19,071 nt of DNA from an uncultured Caryophanales bacterium (GTDB lineage Bacteria > Bacillota_I > Bacilli_A > RFN20 > CAG-826): positions 1 to 19,071 of the forward strand of contig CAMGZN010000008.1 in assembly GCA_946183335.1 (NCBI GenBank), given 5' to 3'. Below, piece by piece: positions 6,927 to 14,910 of the stretch (position 1 is its first letter; each line of letters opens with the position of its first letter). Both the position numbers and the translations under genes were made by a program. The notes under the pieces were generated by a model. That model was given only the letters and a program-made list of their open reading frames with translations. It searched no databases and was not told the origin of the DNA.

Positions 6927-8170
6927 TGGCGAAAATTGGTGCTTTCTTTACTAAAGTAAGAGATGTTGTAATCAACTTCATCCAAAAGTATTGGTTCTGG
7001 CTTTCGCTTGCTTTGGTTGTCATTTTAGCGGTGGTAATTCGCATTCCTTTAATGACGAAGATGAGTGGAGATTATCACAACTTCTTAAAGCCTTGGTACC
7101 AATCATTACTTGAGGATGCAAAAGGTTTCTTAGCGAGTGATGATGCTGATTATACACCAACATATTTATATTTCTTAGCCTTCTTATCTTTGTTCAAATT
7201 CGACATTGAAGGTCAAGCTTTGAATTATTCAATTAAGTTCATTTCGATGGGATTTGAACTTGGAACAGCAATCCTTATTTTCTTCATCTTAAAATTTATT
7301 TTAAAGAAACATGATGCAATTACTCTTCTTGGAGTATTTTTAGCATTGTTCCTTCCACAGATTTTCTTAAATAGTGCGTTTTGGGGCCAATGTGACGCGA
7401 TTTATGTTTTCTTTATTGTTTTGTCTTTGTTCTTTGTTTTAAAAGGGAAATCAGCATGGGCTTCAGTTGCCTTTGCAATTTCGTTTACATTCAAATTGCA
7501 AAGTATTTTTTTCCTACCTGTGCTTATCCTACTTTGGTTTAAGAAGAAATTTAAACTTTATTGGTTATTATTGGTTCCGGTCATCTATGTCGTGATGATG
7601 ATTCCAGCGATGGCGTGTGGTAGAAGCTTTGCTTCCTGTATCAATGTATACTTCGATCAAACCGAAGAATATCCATTCCTATCGGTGAATGCACCAAGTA
7701 TGTACATCTTTATGTACAAATCCCAGATTACAAACGAATCGGTGATGGATCATTTGGTTCCTGCAGCAACATACTTTGGTCTTGCGTTAATAGTTATACT
7801 ATTAATCTTCCTCTTCTTGGCCTACAAAGATGTAACACTTGATGAAATTGTTAAGATTTCATTCTTGTTAGCTTTGTTCGCTCCGTTTGTTTTACCTTCG
7901 ATGCACGAAAGATACTTCTATCTTGCTGAAGTGTTCGCAATTCTTTACGTCGCGGTTAATCCAAAGAAATGGTACATTTCCTTCTTAGCGGTCGCGGGTA
8001 CATTCCAAGGTTATAACAACTATCTATTTAATACATATTATCTTGATAACAATAACCTCAACCTGATTGTTGGTGCTATATCAATTCTTGCTGCGTTAAT
8101 TTTATTAATCTATGATACATTTAAAGGAAAAACACTTGGTTTTCCTAAAAAAGAAGCTCCTCAAGCATAG
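6926..8170 (+). CDS. Multipass GT-C mannosyltransferase-like protein (Gpi18/COG5542-like)
   Basis: Integral membrane protein of 414 residues with about ten hydrophobic segments. It resembles the Gpi18-like/GT-C family that uses lipid-linked sugars on the outer membrane face. Seen: MSGDYHNFLKPWYQSL (46-61), whose GDY Asp sits where GT-C enzymes keep a catalytic acidic residue; FWGQCDAIY (152-160); FKLQS (189-193); and PSMHERYFYL (324-333), a motif I associate with this family. The first TM spans about 22-41. Translation is probably coupled to the upstream GT2 gene through TAATG, with a weak GAGG (6915-6918). The pair suggests synthesis of a lipid-linked sugar and its use in decorating a surface polymer. 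Substrate and acceptor are unknown. Confidence 0.72.
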   Translation: MAKIGAFFTKVRDVVINFIQKYWFWLSLALVVILAVVIRIPLMTKMSGDYHNFLKPWYQSLLEDAKGFLASDDADYTPTYLYFLAFLSLFKFDIEGQALNYSIKFISMGFELGTAILIFFILKFILKKHDAITLLGVFLALFLPQIFLNSAFWGQCDAIYVFFIVLSLFFVLKGKSAWASVAFAISFTFKLQSIFFLPVLILLWFKKKFKLYWLLLVPVIYVVMMIPAMACGRSFASCINVYFDQTEEYPFLSVNAPSMYIFMYKSQITNESVMDHLVPAATYFGLALIVILLIFLFLAYKDVTLDEIVKISFLLALFAPFVLPSMHERYFYLAEVFAILYVAVNPKKWYISFLAVAGTFQGYNNYLFNTYYLDNNNLNLIVGAISILAALILLIYDTFKGKTLGFPKKEAPQA

Positions 8171-8193
8171 TCTATAGTCATTAATTAATTATT

Positions 8194-8247
8194 TATAATT
8201 AAGTAGTGGAGAACAATTTAAGAATTTGCTAAACTATGTTTAAGGAG
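8194..8247 (+). promoter_or_regulatory. Candidate promoter and leader for the flavodoxin-flavodiiron operon
   Basis: TATAAT at 8194-8199 has no good -35 partner. AAGGAG (8242-8247) is a clear ribosome binding site for the ATG at 8255. A small dyad TAAAC-TAT-GTTTA (8230-8242) touches the ribosome binding site. No GC-rich terminator is visible after the GT-C gene, only AT-rich partial inverted repeats around 8181-8202, so read-through into this operon is possible. Confidence 0.35.
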
Positions 8248-8254
8248 TTTTATT

Positions 8255-8761
8255 ATGGCATCATTAATCGTTTACTTCTCTCATACTGGAGAAAACATTG
8301 TTGACGGAAATCGTGAAATCATTCACAAAGGTTTTACTGAAATCGTCGCTGAAAAAATCCAAAAAATCACAGGTGGGGCATTAATTGGTTTGAAACCAGT
8401 CGAAGAATATCCATTTGGATATGAAGAATGCAATAAGCGCGCTCGTCATGAGTATGAAGAAAATATTCTTCCTGCGATTGCAAATTTACCTGCATCTATT
8501 GATGCATATGACACAATTTATATTGGGTTCCCACTTTGGTATCGTTCTTACCCAAGAATTATTGCTAGCTTCTTAAAGCAATATTCATTCGTTGGCAAAG
8601 TTGTTAAACCATTCTGCACCAACGAAGAAGGATCTTTTGGATTTATGGAATTAGAGCTTCGTGGCGCGGTCAAAGGTGCGATTGTTAAAGAAGGTTTAGC
8701 AATTCGTGGCTATGACGCTGAAAAATCGGACGAAGTTGTGAAGAATTGGGTTGAAAAATAA
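8255..8761 (+). CDS. Flavodoxin-like protein
   Basis: Probable FMN-binding redox protein of 168 residues. The N-terminal phosphate-loop region is SLIVYFSHTGEN (3-14). IYIGFPLWYRSYPRIIASFL (about 88-107) is typical of the Flavodoxin_4-type family, and FCTNEEGSFG (about 119-128) fits the third flavin-contact loop. Its stop overlaps the start of the flavodiiron gene as TAATG, so both are probably made together. From context it could pass electrons to the flavodiiron protein, or serve as a quinone/FMN reductase in oxidative stress. The family has varied roles, so the electron-donor role is inference. The start is supported by AAGGAG seven nt upstream. Confidence 0.8.
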   Translation: MASLIVYFSHTGENIVDGNREIIHKGFTEIVAEKIQKITGGALIGLKPVEEYPFGYEECNKRARHEYEENILPAIANLPASIDAYDTIYIGFPLWYRSYPRIIASFLKQYSFVGKVVKPFCTNEEGSFGFMELELRGAVKGAIVKEGLAIRGYDAEKSDEVVKNWVEK

Positions 8762-10083
8762 TGAAATTATTACGTGACGATATCTACTATGTTGGTGTAA
8801 ATGACCACAAGTTAGATTTATTTGAAGGTCAATACATTGTTCCTAATGGAATGGCCTATAACTCATACCTGATTAAGGATGACTTAATTGCGATTTTTGA
8901 TACTGTTGATGTGAAATTCACTAAAGAATGGTTGGCGAACTTAAAAGAAGTTCTTGGTGATCAAAAGCCAACATACTTAATTGTTCAACATATGGAACCA
9001 GACCATTCAGCAAATATCCTTGAATTCCTGAAAGTTTATCCAGAAACATTTGTTGTCGGAAACTCCAAAACTTTCGCGATGATGGAACAGTTCTATCATC
9101 CTGAATTAAAACACAAATTAGTGGTGAATGATGGGGACACACTTAACCTCGGAAAACACACTCTAAAATTTATTTTTGCACCGATGGTTCACTGGCCAGA
9201 AGTTATGGTCACTTTTGACGAAAAAGCCAAGACACTTTTTAGTGCTGATGCGTTCGGAAAATTCGGTGCATTAGACGTTGAAGAAGACTGGGCTTGCGAA
9301 GCTCGTCGTTACTACATTGGAATTGTTGGAAAATACGGTTTTCAAGTGCAAAATATCCTGCAAAAGGCCGCTAAATTGCCTATTGAGATGATTTGTCCAC
9401 TCCATGGTCCAGTGCTTGATAAAGACTTAAATTATTACCTTAATTTGTATGACATTTGGTCCTCGTACAAGAGCGAAACCGATGGTGTCGCAATCTTCTA
9501 TACAACAGTGTATGGACACACAAAAGAAGCAGCCGAATTATTGGCCGAAAAACTTCGTGAAAAAGGTTGCCCAAAAGTGGCAATTACAGACCTCGCTCGA
9601 GAAGATATGGCGGAGGCTGTTGAAGATGCTTTCCGTTATCCAAAGATTGTTCTTGCGACAACAACTTACAACATGCAGATTTTCCCATTCATGCATACCT
9701 TTATTGATCATCTCACTGAACGTTTATTCCAAAACAAAACAATTGCGTTGATTGAAAATGGTACTTGGGCTCCTGCTGCAGCTAAATTAATGAAAGAAAA
9801 ACTTGCTAACAGTAAGAATCTCGAATTTATTGAACCATCAATTCGTATTCTCTCTGCTTTAACAGAAGAAAATAGAAAACAAATCGAAGCTCTAGCTAAT
9901 GAATTAATGAAACCAAGCAAGAATCTTGCTGGAGATAAGAAAATTGAAGCTCCTGCCGTTAAACATCACTTTGCATGTAAGATTTGCGGATTCGTTGTTG
10001 AATATGAAGGTGAAGTACTTCCAAAAGATTTCGTTTGTCCAATCTGCAAACACCCAGCTTCTGATTTTCAAAAAATTGATTAA
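8761..10083 (+). CDS. Flavodiiron protein with C-terminal rubredoxin domain (FprA/NorV-like)
   Basis: Cytosolic reductase that converts O2 to water and/or NO to N2O. The 440-residue product has three parts. The metallo-beta-lactamase-like diiron domain (about 1-235) carries all expected ligands: H77, E79, D81 in HMEPDH, H144, D163 and H215. The flavodoxin domain (about 243-385) starts IFYTTVYGHT. The rubredoxin domain has CKICG (Cys406, Cys409) and CPIC (Cys426, Cys429). This domain order resembles enterobacterial flavorubredoxin NorV (class B), but the linker before rubredoxin is short. The fused rubredoxin should deliver electrons internally. No clear Shine-Dalgarno precedes the ATG, which overlaps the flavodoxin stop (TAATG), suggesting reinitiation. 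Whether O2 or NO is preferred cannot be told from sequence. Confidence 0.92.
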   Translation: MKLLRDDIYYVGVNDHKLDLFEGQYIVPNGMAYNSYLIKDDLIAIFDTVDVKFTKEWLANLKEVLGDQKPTYLIVQHMEPDHSANILEFLKVYPETFVVGNSKTFAMMEQFYHPELKHKLVVNDGDTLNLGKHTLKFIFAPMVHWPEVMVTFDEKAKTLFSADAFGKFGALDVEEDWACEARRYYIGIVGKYGFQVQNILQKAAKLPIEMICPLHGPVLDKDLNYYLNLYDIWSSYKSETDGVAIFYTTVYGHTKEAAELLAEKLREKGCPKVAITDLAREDMAEAVEDAFRYPKIVLATTTYNMQIFPFMHTFIDHLTERLFQNKTIALIENGTWAPAAAKLMKEKLANSKNLEFIEPSIRILSALTEENRKQIEALANELMKPSKNLAGDKKIEAPAVKHHFACKICGFVVEYEGEVLPKDFVCPICKHPASDFQKID

Positions 10084-10095
10084 TTGACAAAAAAT

Positions 10096-10156
10096 AAGAG
10101 CAATTCGGAACTTTTTAGGTTTTTGTGAACTAGTTCTACAAAATTGCTCTTTTTTT
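10096..10156 (+). terminator. Large compound terminator after the flavodiiron gene
   Basis: AAGAGCAATT (10096-10105) pairs with AATTGCTCTT (10142-10151), followed by more T to 10156. The 36-nt interior has a second stem, GAACT (10108-10112) with AGTTC (10132-10136). The outer 10-bp stem with T-run is a clear terminator; the size of the interior is unusual. Confidence 0.8.
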
Positions 10157-10176
10157 GTTTCTTTCTAAGGAAGATA

Positions 10177-10193
10177 ATTGATATAATATCAAT
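10177..10193. promoter_or_regulatory. gdpP -10 box inside a perfect 17-bp palindrome
   Basis: ATTGATAT, a central A, then ATATCAAT. It contains the TATAAT (10182-10187) that is the likely -10 box of gdpP. No good -35 is seen. Transcription would start near 10194, leaving a leader of about 8 nt with no Shine-Dalgarno; AAGGAAG at 10168-10174 lies upstream of the -10 box and would not be in the mRNA. The palindrome could be an operator. Confidence 0.5.
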
Positions 10194-10201
10194 ACTTATC
10201 T

Positions 10202-12217
10202 ATGAAAAAGATCGGTGGAACATTCAAATTAGTTGCTTTTATCCTCATTGTTGTTGAGCTTGCTTTAATTGCAGCTTTTGGCATCTTTTATTTTGAAAAT
10301 GTCTTCCAGCTCAAAGAAAGGGTATCAGTCGAAATTATTTACGCTGTTTCAGCAACTTTAATCGGACTTGATGTTGTTTTTGTTTGGGTTTCTGTTCTTG
10401 TTTTCTCTATTAAGAGAAAGAAAACAGATTTAATGGCTGCCGATCTTATTGGCGGTGACGTCCAAGAAGCCTATAACTTTGGCATGATTGGCCTTGTCGT
10501 TGTTGATGAAAATAACGTTGTTATTTGGATTAACGATATTTTCCATGACCGTAACTTAGAAATTCTTGATCAAAATATTCTTGAATGGCAACCAAAGCTT
10601 CAAGAAATTCAAAAAGGCGGCGATGCCATCTGTAAATTAGTTATTAACTCACGTAACTATGACGTGAAATATTTGCCTGATGCTGGACTTTATATCTTTA
10701 AAGATAATACCGACCTTGAAACAACAACTACATTCGCGAAAAAGAATAGTACCGTTATTGGTATGGTAATTATTGATAATTACTCTGACGTTTCTAGCAG
10801 TGTTGATGACGCGAACGACACAATTTCTAAGATTCGTAATGAAATCTTTAAATATTGTGATGAATTCGACGTATTATTACGTCGTTATCGCAACGATGCA
10901 TATTTCCTTGTGTGTAATTTTGAATCACTTCAAAAGATGGAGAATGATAAGTTCTCTTTATTAGAGAAAATCCATTTAATTGGAGAAAATGAAGATACTC
11001 CACCAACATTATCTATGGCTTTTGCCCATGATATTCCGGATATAAATAAGTTAAACGAAATGACAAATGCCGCGATTGAAATTGCGATGTCTCGTGGTGG
11101 TGATCAAGTTGTTGTTTCTCCATATGGACAATCTTTGAAATTTTATGGTGGTAAGGTCGAGGCTCAAGAGAGTCGTAACAAAGTTAAAGTTCGTGTTATG
11201 GCCGACTCTGTTCTTTCACTAATTCGCAACTCTTCTAACGTCATTATCATGGGTCACGCGGTCGCTGATATGGATGCGATCGGCGCGTGCCTAGGTATGA
11301 AATCAGTTTGTGACTATTGTAAGAAACCAGTAAAAATCGTTTACGATCCAAAGAACACTGAGCGAAAGACTCGTTCGGCTATGACAGCGACATTCTCTAG
11401 AGAAGAACTTGAAAAATTAACTGTCTCTCCAGATGATGCTTTAGCTTTGCTAAAAGCAAATACATTAGTCATTGTTTGTGATATTCATAGACCAACAATG
11501 ACAATGGCACCAAAGGTACTTGAAAAAGCCACGAAAGTAATGGTCATTGACCATCATAGACGTAGTGAAGAATTCATTGAATCACCGGTGTTCAATTATA
11601 TTGAACCAAGTGCTTCTTCATCGTGTGAAATGATTGCTGAATTGATTCATTATTCAAGCGCGAACCCACGTATTAATATTCCAAGCGCATACGCTACCGT
11701 AATGCTCTCTGGAATCTTTATGGATTCCAACTACTTCAAATCAAAGAGTTGTGGTATACGTACATTCGAAGCTTCAATGATTCTTAAAGAAATGGGCGCC
11801 GATAACTCCATCGCTGACGATTTCTTAAAAGACGACTTTGAAGAATACGCGCTTATTACGCATATTATTTCGAGCCTCAAAACTCCATATTATGGAGTTG
11901 TTTACTGTTTGGCCGATGAAGAAGATATCATTGAGCAAGCGACGCTTGCCAAGGTTGGAAACCAATGCATGCAGATGAAGGGTGTAAACGCGTGCTTTGT
12001 TATCGGACGTACAGGCGCTAACGAAACACGTATTTCATGTCGTAGTGATGGCACAGTCAACGTTCAATTATTAGCTGAGAAGATGAATGGTGGTGGCCAC
12101 TTTACTATGGCTGCTGGTGCCTTTAAAAATACACCAATTGATAAAGTTGAAGAGAAACTTCTCGATGTTCTAAAAGAATATCTCAATGACGCACGAACAA
12201 TGCCGGAGAAACACTAA
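10202..12217 (+). CDS. gdpP: Cyclic-di-AMP phosphodiesterase GdpP
   Basis: Membrane-bound enzyme that hydrolyses c-di-AMP to pApA and so controls potassium, osmotic and envelope balance. The 671-residue product has two TM segments (about 8-30 and 46-70), a PAS-like domain (about 85-170) and a degenerate GGDEF domain (about 180-320). The latter has YRNDAYFLV where the active GGDEF sequence would be. The DHH/DHHA1 domain carries GHAVADMDAIGA (351-362), CDIHRP (426-431), VIDHH (448-452), the Asp in FMDSN (506-510) and GGGHFTMAAG (630-639). All metal-binding positions appear intact. Domain order and size match B. subtilis GdpP (YybT, about 659 residues), as does the following rplI. The stop overlaps the rplI ATG as TAATG. 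Confidence 0.96.
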   Translation: MKKIGGTFKLVAFILIVVELALIAAFGIFYFENVFQLKERVSVEIIYAVSATLIGLDVVFVWVSVLVFSIKRKKTDLMAADLIGGDVQEAYNFGMIGLVVVDENNVVIWINDIFHDRNLEILDQNILEWQPKLQEIQKGGDAICKLVINSRNYDVKYLPDAGLYIFKDNTDLETTTTFAKKNSTVIGMVIIDNYSDVSSSVDDANDTISKIRNEIFKYCDEFDVLLRRYRNDAYFLVCNFESLQKMENDKFSLLEKIHLIGENEDTPPTLSMAFAHDIPDINKLNEMTNAAIEIAMSRGGDQVVVSPYGQSLKFYGGKVEAQESRNKVKVRVMADSVLSLIRNSSNVIIMGHAVADMDAIGACLGMKSVCDYCKKPVKIVYDPKNTERKTRSAMTATFSREELEKLTVSPDDALALLKANTLVIVCDIHRPTMTMAPKVLEKATKVMVIDHHRRSEEFIESPVFNYIEPSASSSCEMIAELIHYSSANPRINIPSAYATVMLSGIFMDSNYFKSKSCGIRTFEASMILKEMGADNSIADDFLKDDFEEYALITHIISSLKTPYYGVVYCLADEEDIIEQATLAKVGNQCMQMKGVNACFVIGRTGANETRISCRSDGTVNVQLLAEKMNGGGHFTMAAGAFKNTPIDKVEEKLLDVLKEYLNDARTMPEKH

Positions 12218-12666
12218 TGAAAGTAATTTTGTTAAAGGATGTTAAAGGCGTTGGCAAAAAGCAAGAAATCGTCAATGTAAAAGACGGTTATGGTGCGAAT
12301 TATTTAATCCCACATGGGCTTGCTGTGATGTATTCAGAGAAGTCACTTGAGATTCTCAACAATCAGAAAGCTGACCAAGCTGCAGAAATTGCAAAAAACA
12401 TTGCAAAAGCAAAGGATATTGCTGCAAAACTCAAAGATATTGTTCTTGAATTTAGCGCCAATTCAGGAAGTGGTGGAAGAATGTTTGGGACAATTTCTTC
12501 AAAACAGATCGCAGCTGAGTTACAAGCTAAATACGGCATCGAAATTGATAAGAGAAAATTCGTCAATAAAACCGTTGTTGACGCATTCGGATATACGAAG
12601 TTACAAATTGAATTATACAAAGGCGTGATTGGTGAAATTAATGTTCACGTCAACGAAAGCAAATAA
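12217..12666 (+). CDS. rplI: 50S ribosomal protein L9
   Basis: Large-subunit protein whose N-domain binds 23S rRNA and whose long helix projects from the ribosome. The 149-residue product starts MKVILLKDVKGVGKKQEIVNV and has the signature DGYGANYLIPHGLAV. An Ala/Lys-rich connecting helix (about 50-75) leads to a C-domain with SGSGGRMFGTISSKQIAAEL. Full length and intact. It overlaps the gdpP stop by one base, with GGAG about 14 nt upstream. dnaB follows after 10 nt, the same order as in B. subtilis (gdpP-rplI-dnaC). Confidence 0.97.
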   Translation: MKVILLKDVKGVGKKQEIVNVKDGYGANYLIPHGLAVMYSEKSLEILNNQKADQAAEIAKNIAKAKDIAAKLKDIVLEFSANSGSGGRMFGTISSKQIAAELQAKYGIEIDKRKFVNKTVVDAFGYTKLQIELYKGVIGEINVHVNESK

Positions 12667-12676
12667 GGAGGAGACT

Positions 12677-14164
12677 ATGGCGATTGATCGTAAAAATTTA
12701 CCACATAATACAGAAGCCGAAAAAGCCGTACTAGGTTCGATGCTTAAGAGCTCCTCAATTTTAAGTGATGGCGTTGGGAAGCTAACTGATGATGACTTTT
12801 TCCCAGAGAATAAGAACCATGTTGTTATTTTCCAAGCTATGCAAAGATGCTTTAAACGCGGAACTGCTGTTGATGTTCAAACTGTTGTTGATGAATTAAT
12901 TAACGCCAAAGACTTAGAAACATCTGGCGGACCAGAATATCTACTTGAACTCGCAGATAGTGTTGTTACTTTTTCAAATATTGAAAACTACATCAAGATT
13001 GTCCAAGACCAATCATTGTTAAGACATTTCTTGTTAACCCTTGAGAACATCGAAGATAACTATAAAAACAACGACATTGATAATGTTTCAGACTTTTTAT
13101 CTATTAGTGAAAAACAAATTAACTCAGTTACAGAAAAGAGACGAATTGGAGATTTCCAATCCGCTCGTGAAGTTACAAGTAAACTTTCTCAAGAATTCAA
13201 AGATTTAAAAGCTACAACATCTGACGATACTGTTACCGGTGTCCCAACTGGATTTCCAAAGATGAATTTATTAACACACGGGTTTCATCCAGGAGAGTTT
13301 ATTGTTATTGCTGCTCGTCCAGGTGTCGGAAAAACAGCTTTGTCTTTAAACCTTGCAATGAATGCTGCGTTACGTGGTTATCCTGTGGCCTATTTCTCAT
13401 TGGAAATGCCATCTAATGTTTTGTTTAAACGTTTGGTTTCAGGAGATTCAAACGTTCCATTTGACTGGTTACAAACTGGTTATAACATTACTCCAAACAC
13501 CAGATTAAAACTCCAACAATCGTGTGAACGTCTTGGCGAAACCAAGATTTACGTTGATGATACCTCTGGTATCAGCTTATTTGATTTGGCCGCTAAGTGT
13601 CGCAAGCTCAAAAACAAGGAACCAGATTTAAGCTTGATTATTGTCGACTATGTTGGATTAATTCGTGTTGTTGGTAAAACCAAAACCGAGTCACGCCAGT
13701 TAGAAGTTCAATTAATTTCGCAAACATTAAAGAAATTGGCGATGGATCTTAATATCCCAGTTATAGGTGTTGCGCAGTTAAACCGTAACATTGAAAACCG
13801 TCAGAATGCTAATCCACAACTTTCTGACCTTCGTGAATCCGGTTCTCTTGAACAGGATGCTGATGTCGTTATGATGCTTCAAGAAAACAGAATGACTGTT
13901 AATAACAGTGGTGCAAATCGTTCTATCTTTGAAAAACAAAACGACGCTGTTAACGAAGCACAACAAAAAATTGCTCGTGCCGAAGGCGGTGAAGATACAA
14001 TTATGGTCAACGTCCAGATTGTTAAAAACCGTTCCGGTAAAATGGGCACAGTCGAACTTCTTTTCCGTAAAGCATATTGCAAATTCGACTCCCCTTCTAA
14101 AGAAGCAAGTGAACAAATTCTTGCTTTAGAAAAAGAACGTGTTAGCTATTTAAACCGCGACTAA
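12677..14164 (+). CDS. dnaB: Replicative DNA helicase DnaB, with an insertion
   Basis: Hexameric helicase that unwinds DNA at the fork (called DnaC in B. subtilis). The 495-residue product has the N-terminal DnaB domain (about 8-115, NLPHNTEAEKAVLGSML), a linker helix, and the RecA-like ATPase. That domain carries Walker A ARPGVGKT (213-220), SLEM (241-244), Walker B LSLIIVDY (318-325), AQLNRNIENR (366-375) and DLRESGSLEQDAD (384-396). It is about 40 residues longer than B. subtilis DnaC. Most of the excess lies between DAD (394-396) and KNRSGKMGTVE (450-460), where 53 residues replace about 26. The extra part includes a charged, probably helical run around 417-437. The ATG at 12677 follows AAGGAGGAG (12665-12673); an in-frame upstream ATG inside rplI was rejected. 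The stop overlaps walJ as TAATG. Confidence 0.96.
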   Translation: MAIDRKNLPHNTEAEKAVLGSMLKSSSILSDGVGKLTDDDFFPENKNHVVIFQAMQRCFKRGTAVDVQTVVDELINAKDLETSGGPEYLLELADSVVTFSNIENYIKIVQDQSLLRHFLLTLENIEDNYKNNDIDNVSDFLSISEKQINSVTEKRRIGDFQSAREVTSKLSQEFKDLKATTSDDTVTGVPTGFPKMNLLTHGFHPGEFIVIAARPGVGKTALSLNLAMNAALRGYPVAYFSLEMPSNVLFKRLVSGDSNVPFDWLQTGYNITPNTRLKLQQSCERLGETKIYVDDTSGISLFDLAAKCRKLKNKEPDLSLIIVDYVGLIRVVGKTKTESRQLEVQLISQTLKKLAMDLNIPVIGVAQLNRNIENRQNANPQLSDLRESGSLEQDADVVMMLQENRMTVNNSGANRSIFEKQNDAVNEAQQKIARAEGGEDTIMVNVQIVKNRSGKMGTVELLFRKAYCKFDSPSKEASEQILALEKERVSYLNRD

Positions 14165-14910
14165 TGAAATTTAATATTATTCAGTCAGGATCAAAAGGAA
14201 ACGCAACCATTATCGAACATAACGGTTGCGTTCTTTTAATTGATATGGGTATTTCTCTGAAATGTCTTCGAGATGGTTGTGCAATTTGGAATAAAAAACC
14301 CTTAGATATTGATGCGTTATTAATCACACATTCACACGGTGATCATACAGCTGGGATCAGATATCTTGATCCATTACCAATTTACTGTACAAAAAGGACT
14401 TACACCAAAGGTGACGTTCATATAATTGAAGTTGAGAAATCATTTAGCATTGGTTGCTTTGAAATTATGCCAATAGAGGCCTCACACGATGCACCAAATA
14501 CAGTTGGCTATATTTTAAAGGTGGATGATGAAAAACTCGTTTATTTGACCGATACGGGCTTTATCCCATCTAACACTTTAGATTTAATCAAGAATGCTGA
14601 TTACTACATAATTGAATCGAACCACGACAGAAGGATGTTGCTAAAAACAAATCGTCCTGAATTGTTAAAACAAAGAATCCTTTCTGATCATGGACACTTG
14701 TGTAATGAAGATTCGGCGTTTTATATGTGTGATGTAATTGGTCCAAAAACAAAAGAAATTGTTCTCGCACACCTTTCTCAGGAAGCAAATACACCTGAAA
14801 AAGCTCTTTCTGCATATGAAAAAGTATTTAGGAAGCGTAAAATAAAAACACAAAACATTAAGATTCACTGTGCGAATCAAGTTGAAATGACTTTAGGAGG
14901 AAAGCAATGA
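14164..14910 (+). CDS. walJ: Metallo-beta-lactamase-fold hydrolase WalJ/YycJ
   Basis: Probable metal-dependent nuclease-like hydrolase. In B. subtilis YycJ (WalJ) lies at the end of the walRK operon and is linked to envelope and replication control. The 248-residue product has THSHGDH (55-61) as the first metal motif, SHDAPNTVGY (108-116 region), the bridging Asp130 in YLTDTG, ESNHD (151-155), ILSDHGHLCNE (172-182) and LAHLSQEANTPE (201-212). These all match the YycJ pattern. The ATG overlaps the dnaB stop (TAATG), with no clear Shine-Dalgarno, so translation is probably coupled to dnaB. No walR, walK, walH or walI is present here, unlike B. subtilis. A terminator-like hairpin lies inside the first 25 codons. 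The 3' end overlaps the next gene by ATGA. Confidence 0.9.
   Translation: MKFNIIQSGSKGNATIIEHNGCVLLIDMGISLKCLRDGCAIWNKKPLDIDALLITHSHGDHTAGIRYLDPLPIYCTKRTYTKGDVHIIEVEKSFSIGCFEIMPIEASHDAPNTVGYILKVDDEKLVYLTDTGFIPSNTLDLIKNADYYIIESNHDRRMLLKTNRPELLKQRILSDHGHLCNEDSAFYMCDVIGPKTKEIVLAHLSQEANTPEKALSAYEKVFRKRKIKTQNIKIHCANQVEMTLGGKQ
14200..14237 (+). terminator. Terminator-like hairpin inside the 5' end of walJ
   Basis: AACGCAACC (14200-14208) pairs perfectly with GGTTGCGTT (14224-14232) over a 15-nt loop, followed by CTTTTAATT. Stem, GC content and T-rich tail look like an intrinsic terminator, yet it lies in walJ codons 13-25. When ribosomes translate this region the hairpin would be disrupted; without translation it could stop transcription coming from dnaB. 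Confidence 0.4.

Noticed and set aside
10106..10141. Small RNA or riboswitch within the large loop of the terminator
   Set aside because: Only one 5-bp stem is present and nothing resembles a known aptamer; a long-loop terminator is enough.
13778..14116. Minus-strand open frames opposite the DnaB insertion
   Set aside because: Considered as a reason for the insertion, but composition and lack of SD fit a shadow; the + strand frame continues in DnaB on both sides.
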